A stretch of 64,000 nt of DNA from Clostridioides difficile (lineage in GTDB: Bacteria; Bacillota; Clostridia; Peptostreptococcales; Peptostreptococcaceae): assembly GCA_012955965.1 (NCBI GenBank), contig JABBZI010000009.1, forward strand, positions 1 through 64,000. Direction: 5' to 3'. The notes below the pieces were generated by a model. The model made no database searches. It had not been told where the DNA came from and worked only from the letters and a program-made list of their open reading frames with translations. Both the position numbers and the translations under genes were made by a program. Below are positions 26,537-35,545 of the stretch, piece after piece (position 1 is the stretch's first letter; each line of letters starts with the position of its first letter).

Positions 26537-27451
26537 ATGGATAAAGATTTAACATATCTAATCAAAGAGCTAAAGAAAGAAAAAAATGCAATAATACTTG
26601 CCCATTTTTATCAACCATCAGAAATACAAGAATTAGCAGATGCAGTTGGTGACTCATATTACTTAAGTGAAATTGCTAGAGATTGTAAAGAAGATGTGGT
26701 TGTATTTTGTGGAGTAAGATTTATGGGAGAAAGTGCTAAGATATTATCACCTGAGAAAACTGTATTGATGCCAGTAAGTAACGCTGGGTGCGCTATGGCA
26801 GATATGGTAGATGAAGAAGGCGTGGTAAAACTAAAAGAACAGTATCCAAATGCTTTGGTTGTATGTTATATAAACTCTACAGCTAAAGTCAAGGCACATT
26901 GTGATGTTTCTGTTACATCGTCTAGTGCAATTAAAATATTAGAAAACATAGATAATAAAGAAATCATATTCCTTCCAGATAAAAACTTAGGAGGATATAT
27001 TGCAGAAAAATTTCCAGATAAAGACTTTATATTTTGGGATGGATATTGTAAATACCACAATAATATAAAGGTTGAAGAAATAATTGAATTAAAAGATAAA
27101 TATAAAGATGCAGAAGTATTGGTACATCCAGAATGTAAAAAGGAAGTAAGAGATTTAGGAGATTATGTAGGTAGTACAGCAGGAATAATAAAATATGCTA
27201 CTAGTAGTGAAAATAAAGATTTTATAATAGCAACTGAAGAAGGAATATTACATGAATTAAAGAAAAAGAATCCTAATAAAAACTTTTATATCCCTGGAGG
27301 AAAAATACTATGTACTGATATGAAAAAGACTACATTAGAAAATTTATACAGTACACTTAAAAATATGGAAAATGAAGTTACTGTAGAAGATGAAATTATG
27401 GAAAAGGCTTTAAATTCACTGCTTAATATGCACAGATTAGCAGAAGGATAG
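26537..27451 (+). CDS. nadA: Quinolinate synthase A
   Basis: This 304-residue iron-sulfur enzyme joins iminoaspartate and dihydroxyacetone phosphate to quinolinate in de novo NAD synthesis. The text has IILAHFYQPSEIQELADAVG, VVFCGVRFMGESAKIL, the SSSA loop (TSSSAIKI), VHPECKKEVRDL and PGGKILCTDMKKTT; the Cys in FCGVRF, HPEC and ILC are the three cluster ligands of the family. First gene of nadABC, 12 bp before nadB. Confidence 0.96.
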   Translation: MDKDLTYLIKELKKEKNAIILAHFYQPSEIQELADAVGDSYYLSEIARDCKEDVVVFCGVRFMGESAKILSPEKTVLMPVSNAGCAMADMVDEEGVVKLKEQYPNALVVCYINSTAKVKAHCDVSVTSSSAIKILENIDNKEIIFLPDKNLGGYIAEKFPDKDFIFWDGYCKYHNNIKVEEIIELKDKYKDAEVLVHPECKKEVRDLGDYVGSTAGIIKYATSSENKDFIIATEEGILHELKKKNPNKNFYIPGGKILCTDMKKTTLENLYSTLKNMENEVTVEDEIMEKALNSLLNMHRLAEG

Positions 27452-27463
27452 AGGGATAGACTT

Positions 27464-28765
27464 ATGAATTTAGAACAAGATGTTTTAATAGTTGGAAGTG
27501 GTATTTCAGGATTATATTGTGCATTAAATTTAGATAAAAATTTAAATGTATTAGTAGTATCAAAATCTACAATTGAAAACAATAATACATATCTTGCACA
27601 AGGTGGAATTTCAACTGCTAGAAATATTGATGATATAGAGTCTTTTGTGGAAGATACAATGAAGGCTGGTCAGTATAAGAATAGAGTTGAAGCAGTTCAA
27701 GTTCTTGCAGATGAATCTATTGAAAATGTAGGACAAATAGTAGATTATGGTATGCCTTTAGATAGAGAAAATGGAGAAATAGATTACACTAGAGAAGGTG
27801 CCCATAGTGTAAATAGAATAGTTCATAGTAAAGATAATACTGGAGAGGTTGTTTTTAAGACTTTATTAAAAGAAGCTAAAACTAGAGAAAATATAACTCT
27901 TATAGAAGATGCGTATCTTTTAGATATATTAAAAGATGGTAATAAGTGTATAGGAGCTAGAATTTTTAAATCTCAAAAAGAAATTCATGTTTTTTCAAAA
28001 GTGGTAGTTTTGGCTACAGGTGGAATCGGTGGACTTTTCAAAAACTCTACCAACCAAAGACATCTTACAGGTGATGGAATTGCTATAGCTTTAAGAAATG
28101 ATATAAAAATAGAGAACTTAGAGTATATTCAAATACATCCTACAGCTTTTTATGAAGAGAATAGTGAAGGTAGGAGAATGCTTATATCTGAATCACTAAG
28201 AGGAGAGGGTGCTAAACTTTTAAATAAAAATAAAGAAAGATTTGTCGATGAACTTCTTCCTAGGGATGTAGTTTCAAAAGCTATTTTTGAGCAAATGGAA
28301 AAAGATAATTCACCTTATGTATATTTAGATGCAACTCATTTATGTAGTGAATACTTAATTAACAGATTTTCTTTTATTTACAATGAATGTTTGGTTAGAG
28401 GGACAGATATAACTAAGGAATATATAAAAGTATCACCTGCACAACATTATTTTATGGGTGGGATACATGTTGACTTGGATTCGAAAACATCTATGGAAAA
28501 TTTATATGCAGTTGGTGAGATTAGTTGTACAGGTGTTCATGGAGCAAATAGACTGGCAAGTAATTCTTTACTTGAAGGGCTTGTATTTTCAAAGAGAGCC
28601 GCCAAAAATATAAACTCAGTTATGGGCAATATAAAAGTTAAATTTATAGATATACCAGATATGGACATAGATATAGAAAAGATAAAAAAAGAGAATAAAA
28701 TATTAGTAATAAAAGAAATTGAAAGAACAAGTGAGGATTTTGGCGATGAATTATTTGATTATTGA
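27464..28765 (+). CDS. nadB: L-aspartate oxidase
   Basis: This 433-residue FAD enzyme makes iminoaspartate for NadA. FAD binding is by VLIVGSGISGLYCALNL; HSVNRIVHSKDNTGE and HPTAFYEEN, SLRGEGAKLLN and ASNSLLEGLVF are active-site stretches of the fumarate reductase/aspartate oxidase family. It is about 100 residues shorter than E. coli NadB, lacking most of the C-terminal helical domain, as in other clostridia. Fumarate rather than oxygen is the likely electron acceptor. It overlaps nadC by 20 bp. Confidence 0.94.
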   Translation: MNLEQDVLIVGSGISGLYCALNLDKNLNVLVVSKSTIENNNTYLAQGGISTARNIDDIESFVEDTMKAGQYKNRVEAVQVLADESIENVGQIVDYGMPLDRENGEIDYTREGAHSVNRIVHSKDNTGEVVFKTLLKEAKTRENITLIEDAYLLDILKDGNKCIGARIFKSQKEIHVFSKVVVLATGGIGGLFKNSTNQRHLTGDGIAIALRNDIKIENLEYIQIHPTAFYEENSEGRRMLISESLRGEGAKLLNKNKERFVDELLPRDVVSKAIFEQMEKDNSPYVYLDATHLCSEYLINRFSFIYNECLVRGTDITKEYIKVSPAQHYFMGGIHVDLDSKTSMENLYAVGEISCTGVHGANRLASNSLLEGLVFSKRAAKNINSVMGNIKVKFIDIPDMDIDIEKIKKENKILVIKEIERTSEDFGDELFDY

Positions 28766-29582
28766 TAGAATGATACAGGATGCTTTAATAGAAGATGTTC
28801 CAAGTGAAGATATAACAACTAATTCTATTGTGGATGAAAATTCTAAGTCTACTGTAGATTTGATTTGTAAGCAAGATGGTATAATAGCTGGATTAGGTGT
28901 ATTTAAGAGAGTTTTTGAGATACTTGGAAATGTAGATGTAGAGTTATATAAAAATGATGGTGATAAAGTAAAAAATCGTGAAAAGATAGCTGTATTAACT
29001 GGTAATACTAGAAATCTACTTGTAGGAGAACGTGTGGCATTAAATTATTTACAGAGAATGAGTGGTATAGCTACTACTACTAGTAAATATGTTGAAAAGC
29101 TTGAAGGTACAAATACAAAGTTATTAGATAGTAGAAAAACAATACCTAATCTTAGAATATTAGATAAATATTCTGTAAAAGTGGGTGGAGGATGTAATCA
29201 TAGATTTAATTTATCTGATGGAATATTGCTTAAAGATAATCACATTGGAGCTGCTGGTGGTGTCAAAAATGCAGTTGAATTAGCTAGAAAAAACACTTCT
29301 TTTGTCAGAAAAATAGAAGTAGAAGTGGAAACATTAGATATGGTAAAAGAAGCTATAGAAGCCAAAGCAGATATAATAATGTTGGATAATATGAGCTTAG
29401 AAATAGCAAAACAAGCTGTAGATATTATAAATGGAAGGGCAATTGTAGAATTTTCTGGGAATGTGAATTTAGATACTATAGAATCTATCGGGAAAATTGG
29501 GGTGGATGTCGTTTCTGTAGGAGCACTTACACACTCTGTCAAAGCTCTTGATATAAGTATGAAAAATCTGAGAAATATATAA
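28746..29582 (+). CDS. nadC: Nicotinate-nucleotide pyrophosphorylase (QPRTase)
   Basis: This 278-residue enzyme turns quinolinate and PRPP into nicotinate mononucleotide. Motifs are ALIEDVPSEDITTNSIV, GERVALNYLQRMSGIATTT, LLDSRKTIPNLRILDKYSV, GGGCNHRFNLSDGILLKDNH and EVEVETLDM. ATG at 28746 lies inside the 3' end of nadB, with GTGAGG before it; a TTG nine codons upstream is less likely. Last gene of the operon; a strong terminator follows. Confidence 0.95.
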   Translation: MNYLIIDRMIQDALIEDVPSEDITTNSIVDENSKSTVDLICKQDGIIAGLGVFKRVFEILGNVDVELYKNDGDKVKNREKIAVLTGNTRNLLVGERVALNYLQRMSGIATTTSKYVEKLEGTNTKLLDSRKTIPNLRILDKYSVKVGGGCNHRFNLSDGILLKDNHIGAAGGVKNAVELARKNTSFVRKIEVEVETLDMVKEAIEAKADIIMLDNMSLEIAKQAVDIINGRAIVEFSGNVNLDTIESIGKIGVDVVSVGALTHSVKALDISMKNLRNI

Positions 29583-29610
29583 ATTTGATATTGATATAAA
29601 TTTAATTAAA

Positions 29611-29656
29611 ATAGACTCCTTAAATTTACTATGTAAATTTAGGGAGTCTATCTTTT
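29611..29656 (+). terminator. nadABC terminator
   Basis: ATAGACTCCTTAAATTTAC pairs with GTAAATTTAGGGAGTCTAT around a tiny loop, then CTTTTG. Confidence 0.85.
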
Positions 29657-29756
29657 GTTTATTAAAATTAATAAAAATAGAGAAAAATTTAATTAATAAT
29701 TTAATTTATATAGATAAACACTATATACACTTTTGATTGCATAGTTATTATCTATT

Positions 29757-29785
29757 TTACAGATAAATATAAAAGAACTTATAAT
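29757..29785 (+). promoter_or_regulatory. Promoter of the Sao-type selenoprotein operon
   Basis: TTACAG, a 17-bp spacer and TATAAT, 60 bp before the first gene. No clear dyad operator lies next to it. Confidence 0.55.
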
Positions 29786-29845
29786 ATAGTTGTATATGTA
29801 AAAATTTGTATAAAATTTAGGTGAAAATTGGATGGAGGAATAAAA

Positions 29846-30178
29846 ATGAAAGTAGCATATATCTTCAATAGTACTAATGTACATAAAATTTTAGACAAAA
29901 TGATAATACCACAATTAGAACAAGGAACTCATGGAGTAGATGTTCTAGGGATGTTTTTCTTTATGGATAATACATTATTTTTATCTAAAGGGAATCCAAT
30001 AGGAGAAAAACTAAGTGAATTACATAAAAAAACGGATATGATAATAATGGCTTGTGACCAATGTGCTATAGAGAGAGGTATAGAGAATAACTTGGTTGAT
30101 GGAGCTACGATTGGATGCTTTCCAAACTTATATGCTTGTTTAGGTAGTGCAGGTGTAGACCAGGTCATAACATTATAA
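29846..30178 (+). CDS. saoD: DsrE-like small sulfur-relay-type protein (SaoD)
   Basis: This 110-residue DsrE/DsrF-fold protein opens KVAYIFNSTNVHKILDKMI and holds MACDQCAIERGIENN, a CxxC in the place of the DsrE active-site Cys (about residue 70). Family members carry sulfur on a Cys; here a thiol carrier for a metal or selenium species is equally likely. The ATG at 29846 is set by GGAGGAATAAAA. First gene of the operon that contains four UGA-containing genes. The symbol is what I recall for this predicted system, not something the sequence proves. Confidence 0.75.
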   Translation: MKVAYIFNSTNVHKILDKMIIPQLEQGTHGVDVLGMFFFMDNTLFLSKGNPIGEKLSELHKKTDMIIMACDQCAIERGIENNLVDGATIGCFPNLYACLGSAGVDQVITL

Positions 30179-30266
30179 AACAGTTTGGTATACAATCCAT
30201 GGGAAAACTTATTTTCTGTGGATTATTTTAAGTCAAGGATAAATTGTTTGAGTAGGAGATGAACAA

Positions 30267-30524
30267 ATGTCTAAAATTTTAGTTGAATTTATAAATACTT
30301 GACCATCTTGTGATGAGCATGGAGTGTTTATAAAAAAAATGTCAGAAAAGTATACTGATAAATTGGAAGTGAAACTGTATCAGGCAGGTAAAGATTTTTC
30401 ATATGTAAAAAAATATGGAATTATAACAAAAGGAACATTAATAATAAATCAGAAAAAAAAATATGACAGATTAAATAAAGATACAATTGAAAAGGCAATA
30501 GTAGAAGCTATAAATAATAGTTAA
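30267..30524 (+). CDS. saoT: Thioredoxin-like selenoprotein (SaoT), in-frame UGA
   Basis: Read with the UGA at 30300-30302 as selenocysteine (residue 12), this gives an 85-residue thioredoxin-fold protein MSKILVEFINT-Sec-PSC followed by DEHGVFIKKMSEKY. Sec-Pro-Ser-Cys is a classic UxxC redox motif just after beta strand 1, where thioredoxin-like small proteins carry CxxC. The RBS (TAGGAGAT) lies upstream of the UGA, none downstream, and a hairpin (CCATCT/AGCATGG) follows the UGA directly. A standard translation would miss the motif and start at a downstream codon. It probably reduces a thiol or selenol of a neighbour protein. Confidence 0.85.
30300..30322 (+). promoter_or_regulatory. Putative bacterial SECIS of saoT
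   Basis: UGA followed at once by CCATCT-TGTGATG-AGCATGG, a six-pair stem with a one-base bulge and G-rich loop, the place and size of a bacterial SECIS. Confidence 0.55.
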
Positions 30525-30549
30525 AAGTTTAAAATTAGGAGTATCAAAA

Positions 30550-31635
30550 ATGAATATATTAGAAATTGTTTTAAATGGACTTAAAGAGACTATAGTAGCT
30601 TCTATAGTTACATTGAATGGAGCATCAGGATGGCTTATGATAAGTTTTATATTGGCAGGTGTGCTTCACAATGTTTTAACTCCAAGAAGGTTTCAAAAAC
30701 AACTTGGAAATAAGAAGTTTTCTTCTTTGCTTAAAAGCACTATCTCAGGAATGTTTTTACCAATATGTAGTTGTGGGGTAATCCCACTTGGTATAAGCAT
30801 GTATTATTCAGGAGCATACTTAGGTCCAGTGCTTGCTTTTATGACATCAACTCCGATAATAAATCCAATAGCTGTAGTTCTTTGTCTAGGTCTTTTAGGA
30901 CCTAAAGTTACAATTATTTATCTAATAGCTGGTTTTTTAGTGCCATTTTTAGTAGGATTTTTAGGAAATTGTTTTGGAAAAGAAGAATTGTCTTTGCATA
31001 ATGATTCAGACGAGGATGTAATAGAATTAGAGGAAGAAAAGAGAAGTTTTATAGAAAATATGATTGATGGTCTCAAATGGTCTTTTGGAGAATTAGCTCT
31101 TACCATTAGTAAATATGTAGTAATGGGAATGCTTTTTGCAGGCTTTATAACAACAATTTTTCCAAATAGCATAATTCAAAAATATTTAGGTAATCCAGGA
31201 TTGCTATCTCTTGGAAGTATAGCAATACTTGCATGTGTTATGTATGTATGTGCAGTAGGACATATTCCATTTATAGCAGCTCTTGTTGCCAGTGGAGCAT
31301 CTCCTGGGATAGCGATAACATTTCTAATAGCTGGAGCAGCTACAAACTTACCAGAACTTATAAGTATGTTTAAACTTATTGGGAAAAGAACTGTTATTAT
31401 ATATTCAGTAACCTTGACATTATCCTCAATAGTAATTGGATACATAACAAATTTACTTTTAGTAAATGATAATTCAGTAAATTTAGATACAACAAATTCT
31501 TCAATACAGTTGGCAAATAAACTAATGTTAAATATACCAGATAGTTTTGAATATGTGTGTACAATTTTAATTATTTTATTTGCATGTAAATCAATAATAC
31601 CAAAAATGAAAGAGGTCATAGGAAATCATGCTTAA
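30550..31635 (+). CDS. saoE: ArsP/YraQ-like organometal efflux permease (SaoE)
   Basis: This 361-residue permease has about eight helices in two halves. The first half has ISGMFLPICSCGVIPLGISM, with the CSCG motif of the YraQ/ArsP (DUF318) permeases, and TSTPIINPIAVVLCLGLLG. ArsP-type permeases export trivalent organoarsenicals through Cys thiols, which makes an organometal substrate a natural reading here. The second half repeats the fold (VGHIPFIAALVASGASPGIA). A hydrophilic linker joins the halves at about 140-175. It overlaps the next gene by 8 bp. The direction of transport is inferred from the family only. Confidence 0.82.
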   Translation: MNILEIVLNGLKETIVASIVTLNGASGWLMISFILAGVLHNVLTPRRFQKQLGNKKFSSLLKSTISGMFLPICSCGVIPLGISMYYSGAYLGPVLAFMTSTPIINPIAVVLCLGLLGPKVTIIYLIAGFLVPFLVGFLGNCFGKEELSLHNDSDEDVIELEEEKRSFIENMIDGLKWSFGELALTISKYVVMGMLFAGFITTIFPNSIIQKYLGNPGLLSLGSIAILACVMYVCAVGHIPFIAALVASGASPGIAITFLIAGAATNLPELISMFKLIGKRTVIIYSVTLTLSSIVIGYITNLLLVNDNSVNLDTTNSSIQLANKLMLNIPDSFEYVCTILIILFACKSIIPKMKEVIGNHA

Positions 31636-32086
31636 AAAAATAGTTATAATATCTTGTATAGTAGTCGCATTAATAATTTTATCAAAAATAGTGGATGATA
31701 ACCTTGAAGAAGATGCCTCTATTCCAAACGTGAATAAAGAAACATTAGAATATTTTAGAAAAAATTATAAAGAAGATATAATAACTTGTGCTGAAGAAGA
31801 CTTAAATAATGATGGAAAAAAAGATTTAGTAGTTATATATAAAAAAGGTAGTAATTCAAATGAAATGGTAGTGATAGTTTCTGATAAAGGCAGTCATTAT
31901 ATAACAAAACCAATACCAGCACCTATAGAGAATCAAACTATAACCTTTAAAAATATTGATGATAAACCACCAATAGAAGTAATCGTGTCAGGTTCTAAAA
32001 ATGGTAATGTAGGGTATGCAATTTATAGGGTAGAAGGCAACAAGTTTGTTGATTTATTTGGAGAAGATATGGACAAATGTTGCTAA
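31628..32086 (+). CDS. saoC: Membrane-anchored protein ending in Cys-Cys (SaoC)
   Basis: This 152-residue protein has an N-terminal hydrophobic anchor (LKKIVIISCIVVALIILSKI) and a small beta domain (about 45-145) with DLNNDGKKDLVVIYKKG, an FG-GAP/calcium-loop-like stretch. It ends DMDKCC with the two Cys as the very last residues, an unusual pair likely to bind soft metals or pass them on. Domain outside the membrane is expected. It begins within the end of the permease gene. I recall 'Cys-Cys-COOH protein' as the name of a member of the Sao system; some relatives have Sec in this pair. Confidence 0.75.
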   Translation: MLKKIVIISCIVVALIILSKIVDDNLEEDASIPNVNKETLEYFRKNYKEDIITCAEEDLNNDGKKDLVVIYKKGSNSNEMVVIVSDKGSHYITKPIPAPIENQTITFKNIDDKPPIEVIVSGSKNGNVGYAIYRVEGNKFVDLFGEDMDKCC

Positions 32087-32120
32087 AAATAAAAATAATA
32101 CATAAAGGTGGGAAATTTAG

Positions 32121-33212
32121 ATGAGAGTATCTAAGAAGATTCAAGCATTAATCTTAGTTAGTGTAATGGGGGCATCTATACTAACAGGCTGTAGTAGTAA
32201 ACCAAAAGAGAAAGAAGAAGCAAAAGCTGGAAAGGATGATTATACAATAACAGTAGGGTATTATAATTGTGACCATATGACTGCTGGACCAGTTGCAGAA
32301 GCAGCAGGAATATATAAAGATTTAGGTCTTAATGTAAAAACTGTTGGAAATGGTAAAGTTCCTGAAGCTATGGCAGCAGGAAAAATGGATGCTGGTTATA
32401 TAGGAACAAAAGGTCTAGTGGGAGCTATACCTAAAGGTTCACCAATAACAATAGCAGCTAATAATCATACTGGTGGTTCTGAATACTTAATAGTTTCAAA
32501 AGATATAAAAGAGCCTAAAGATTTAGTAGGTAAAAAAATAGCAACAGATATGAGTGATTTCTTATGGACAAGTGATTATGGGCCAGAAACAGGTCTACCA
32601 ACTGACCCATCAAAATATGAAATTGTAAATATGGATTCAGACAAAGATAAATATTTGGCTCTTAAAACTGGGAAAATACAAGCCTTTACATCTTGTGACC
32701 CTTGGGGTTCTGTAGCTGAAAATGATGGTGTAGGAAAAATAATAGCATCTACTCAATATAAAGAAAAAGCTAATGGCAAAGAATATAACTGCTGTTCATT
32801 CTCATTAAACAAAAACTTTATAAAAGACCATCCAGATTTAGCAAAAAAATTAGTTTTAGCTCATACAAAAGCAATAGAATATATATATACAAATCCAGCT
32901 GAAGCTGCTAAGGTATTTGCAAAATATTATAATGTAGAAGAAGAAGTTGCACTTAGAACTATTTATAAAAAGACAGTTGGAGAAGGTAGAACACTTACTT
33001 GGAAGGTTACAGGGGACGAATATAAAAATAATCTACAATTGTACAAAGACTTAAAGGCATTAGATGATATACCTAAATATGAAGATACAATTGATACAAG
33101 TTTATTGGATTCTTGTGGAGCAGATGATTTTGATAAGTTTATAAAAGAAAAAGTTAATCCAGAGTTTCCAGAAGGTATGAGTTATGAAGATTGGAAAGCA
33201 AAGGTATTATAA
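32121..33212 (+). CDS. saoX: ABC transporter substrate-binding lipoprotein (SaoX-like)
   Basis: This 363-residue NMT1/SsuA-type solute-binding protein has a lipobox (SILTGC, Cys near residue 25). It carries YYNCDHMTAGPVAEAAGIYK, KVPEAMAAGKMDAGYIGTKG and an unusual number of Cys for a secreted protein: NCD, SCDPWG, NCCSF and SCGADD. The related families carry sulfonates, taurine or thiamine precursors; the Cys suggest that this one holds a thiophilic metal compound. RBS AAGGTGGG precedes the ATG. With the next three genes it forms one importer. Confidence 0.85.
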   Translation: MRVSKKIQALILVSVMGASILTGCSSKPKEKEEAKAGKDDYTITVGYYNCDHMTAGPVAEAAGIYKDLGLNVKTVGNGKVPEAMAAGKMDAGYIGTKGLVGAIPKGSPITIAANNHTGGSEYLIVSKDIKEPKDLVGKKIATDMSDFLWTSDYGPETGLPTDPSKYEIVNMDSDKDKYLALKTGKIQAFTSCDPWGSVAENDGVGKIIASTQYKEKANGKEYNCCSFSLNKNFIKDHPDLAKKLVLAHTKAIEYIYTNPAEAAKVFAKYYNVEEEVALRTIYKKTVGEGRTLTWKVTGDEYKNNLQLYKDLKALDDIPKYEDTIDTSLLDSCGADDFDKFIKEKVNPEFPEGMSYEDWKAKVL

Positions 33213-33216
33213 ATAA

Positions 33217-34014
33217 ATGGAGAATATAAAAAATATAATAATACTTTTTATTATTGTTTTGGGAAGTGTATTTATAATATTTTTTAATTTTGAAGATAAA
33301 GAAGAAATAGAGGGAAAACTAAGAATAGGGGTATCTGATGATACCTCTGGTTTTGTAATAAATTATATGGTAAATAGAGACTACTTTGAAAATATAAAAG
33401 TAAGTGATATAATGGATACTTTTACAATTAATGATTGCTGAGCAAGTACAATGCAATGGGCTCTGAGTTCAGAGGAAATAGATATAGCAATTATATGTAA
33501 AGATGCAGCAAAACAGTATGTAAATTCAACGAGTGGATTTGAAGTTGTTGGTACAGTGGTTCAAAATTCAGATATATTCCTATTAAGTGATAACAATCCT
33601 AAAAAAATTGGAATTATTCAAAATAGAAATTATCAGTCAGAATTAGTTAAGAAATATTATAAAAATGTAGAGATATCTCCATTATTAGGGACTGCATTAG
33701 CGTATGGATTAGAAAGTAATCTAGTAGATGGCGTTGTAATGGACTGTATAAAATCAATCGGATTAGAAGGTACAAGGAAATCTACAACTGAATTGAGCGA
33801 TTATGATACTTATGTATTAGTTGTAAGCAAAAAATTTAAAAGAAGTAATGTATATAGTGATTTTATAAAACTTTACAATAAAAGTGTTGATGCTTTAAAT
33901 AATAAATCTACATTTAAGAAAGCACTGAAAGAGTATAAGAATATAAGAAATATAGATATGGAGGAAATAAGAAATTGGAAATTAAAATTTCTAAAGATAA
34001 AAGAGACAGATTAA
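33217..34014 (+). CDS. saoB: Second substrate-binding-like selenoprotein (SaoB), in-frame UGA
   Basis: Read with the UGA at 33439-33441 as selenocysteine (residue 75), this is a 265-residue protein with an N-terminal membrane anchor (IIILFIIVLGSVFIIFFNF) and an outer domain with GKLRIGVSDDTSGF and IQNRNYQSELVKKYYK, a type-2 binding-protein pattern. The key motif is INDC-Sec-ASTMQWALSSEE, a neighbouring Cys-Sec pair. Two-thirds of the protein lies after the UGA, in the same frame with no start of its own. A hairpin CTCTGAGTTCAGAG lies 19 nt after the UGA. A second binding protein or docking partner of the importer is likely. Confidence 0.82.
33439..33474 (+). promoter_or_regulatory. Putative bacterial SECIS of saoB
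   Basis: UGA, then after 19 bases the perfect stem CTCTGA-GT-TCAGAG. Confidence 0.55.
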
Positions 34015-34781
34015 CTAAGAAAAAATCTGGTAGTAATATGGATATTTTATACAAGATAATACTCTTAGTAATTATATTTTCAGTTTGGCATTTTGCAGCA
34101 AAAGATATAGGAAGTTCTTTATTACTCCCAATGCCATTAGATGTAATAAAAGGTTTCTTTTATTGCATAACAGACATAGAGACAGTTACTAATCTTTTTA
34201 TAACATTACAGAGGGTACTTAAAGGGTTTATGTATGCACTATTATTTGGACTTCCTATAGGATTTATCATGGGATTTTCTAAAACTTTTGAAAAAGTTTT
34301 ATCTCCAGTAGTAGATTCTGTAAGACAAGTTCCTATAATGGCATGGGTACCTCTTACTATAGTGTGGTTTGGTATAGGAGATGGTCCAACAATATTTTTA
34401 ATAGCTTTTTCAGGAGTTTTTCCTATAATCCTAAATACCATTCAAGGTGTAAGAGCAATATCAAAAGATTATTATAATGCAGCTAGGAGTATGGGTGCAT
34501 CACCATTTGTGATATTTACAAATGTAATAGTACCAGCGTCTCTTCCTGATATACTAACTGGTTCAAGAATAGCTATAAGTACAGGATGGATGTCTGTTAT
34601 CTGAGCAGAGTTTATAGCTACGAGTGCCGGTCTCGGTTACTCAATGGTACAAGCTCAAACATTGATGCATACAGATGTATTAATTGGGCTTATGATATTT
34701 GCAGCTTTAATAGGATTTATAATAGATAGAGTATTAAAGTTTATAAATAAAATCCTTTGTAGATGGAGGTTTGCAGATTAA
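33975..34781 (+). CDS. saoP: ABC transporter permease selenoprotein (SaoP), in-frame UGA
   Basis: This is a 268-residue SsuC/TauC-type permease with six helices. The stretch RQVPIMAWVPLTIVWFGIGD and the EAA-like loop YNAARSMGASPFVIFTNVIV-PASLPDI are present. The UGA (34602-34604, residue 210) falls in GWMSVI-Sec-AEFIATSAGLGYSM; most permeases of this family have Ala or a small residue here (VxAEM). The rest of the last two helices follows in frame, so without Sec the permease would be truncated. TTG start at 33975, fixed by GGAGGA nine bases upstream. It overlaps the preceding gene by 40 bp. A selenol facing the translocation path is an unusual idea and is inference. Confidence 0.85.
34602..34642 (+). 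promoter_or_regulatory. Putative bacterial SECIS of saoP
   Basis: Eighteen bases after the UGA comes GAGT-G-CCG-GTCT-CGG-TT-ACTC, a seven-pair stem with a small internal loop. Confidence 0.55.
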
Positions 34782-35533
34782 TGAAGTTAAGTGTAAGAGA
34801 TATAAATAAAACCTTTGTAAATAATAAAGTACATACAAAGGTTTTAGAAGATATAAGTATTGATATAGAAAATGGTCAATTTGTTTGTCTTTTAGGACCA
34901 TCAGGGTGTGGAAAAACGACTCTACTTACTATAATAGGTGGATTTCAAAAATCAGAAAGTGGAGATGTTTTTATAAATGATAAAAAAGTTAAAAAACCTG
35001 GCATAGATAGAGCTTTTATATTTCAAAATTATGCTTTATTTCCTTGGAAAACTATAAGAGGTAATGTTCTATTTCCTATGAAACAGCAGAAGATACCAAA
35101 GGAAAAAAGAGAAGAGATATTAGAAGAACTTTTAGTGATGTCAGACTTAAAAGGGAAAGAAAAGTTGTTTCCTCATCAATTATCTGGAGGGATGAAACAA
35201 AGAGTGGCTATGATAAGGGCTTTAGCATGTAATCCAGAAGTATTATTAATGGATGAACCATTGGGAGCAGTTGACTTTCAAATGAGACAAAACTTACAAG
35301 AAGAACTAGAAAGAATATGGACAAAAAAGAAAATAACTGCATTAATGGTAACTCATGATGTTGACGAAGCTGTATATATGAGTGATAGAGTTATTGTAAT
35401 GTCAAGAGATAAAGGAAGAGTTATTGACGATATAAACATAGATATTCCAAGACCTAGAGTTAGAGGAAGTAAAAAATATGAAGAATATAAGAATAGATTA
35501 ACTGATACTTTATCGAAGTGTTATGAGGTTTAA
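34781..35533 (+). CDS. saoA: ABC transporter ATP-binding protein (SaoA)
   Basis: This 250-residue ATPase of the nitrate/sulfonate/taurine importer class has Walker A LLGPSGCGKTT, signature LSGGMKQR, Walker B VLLMDEPLGAVD and the switch His in MVTHDVDEA. The ATG at 34781 overlaps the permease stop (TAATG), with GGAGGT ten bases before it, so translation is coupled. It powers the importer made by the three upstream genes. No Sec codon. Confidence 0.92.
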   Translation: MKLSVRDINKTFVNNKVHTKVLEDISIDIENGQFVCLLGPSGCGKTTLLTIIGGFQKSESGDVFINDKKVKKPGIDRAFIFQNYALFPWKTIRGNVLFPMKQQKIPKEKREEILEELLVMSDLKGKEKLFPHQLSGGMKQRVAMIRALACNPEVLLMDEPLGAVDFQMRQNLQEELERIWTKKKITALMVTHDVDEAVYMSDRVIVMSRDKGRVIDDINIDIPRPRVRGSKKYEEYKNRLTDTLSKCYEV

Positions 35534-35545
35534 AGAGGAGTAGAT

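Noticed and set aside
33217-34781. Two pseudogenes (binding protein and permease broken by stop codons)
   Set aside because: Both breaks are single UGA codons at motif positions, with intact frames on both sides and hairpins after them, in an operon with two further such genes. Random decay would give other stops and frameshifts too.
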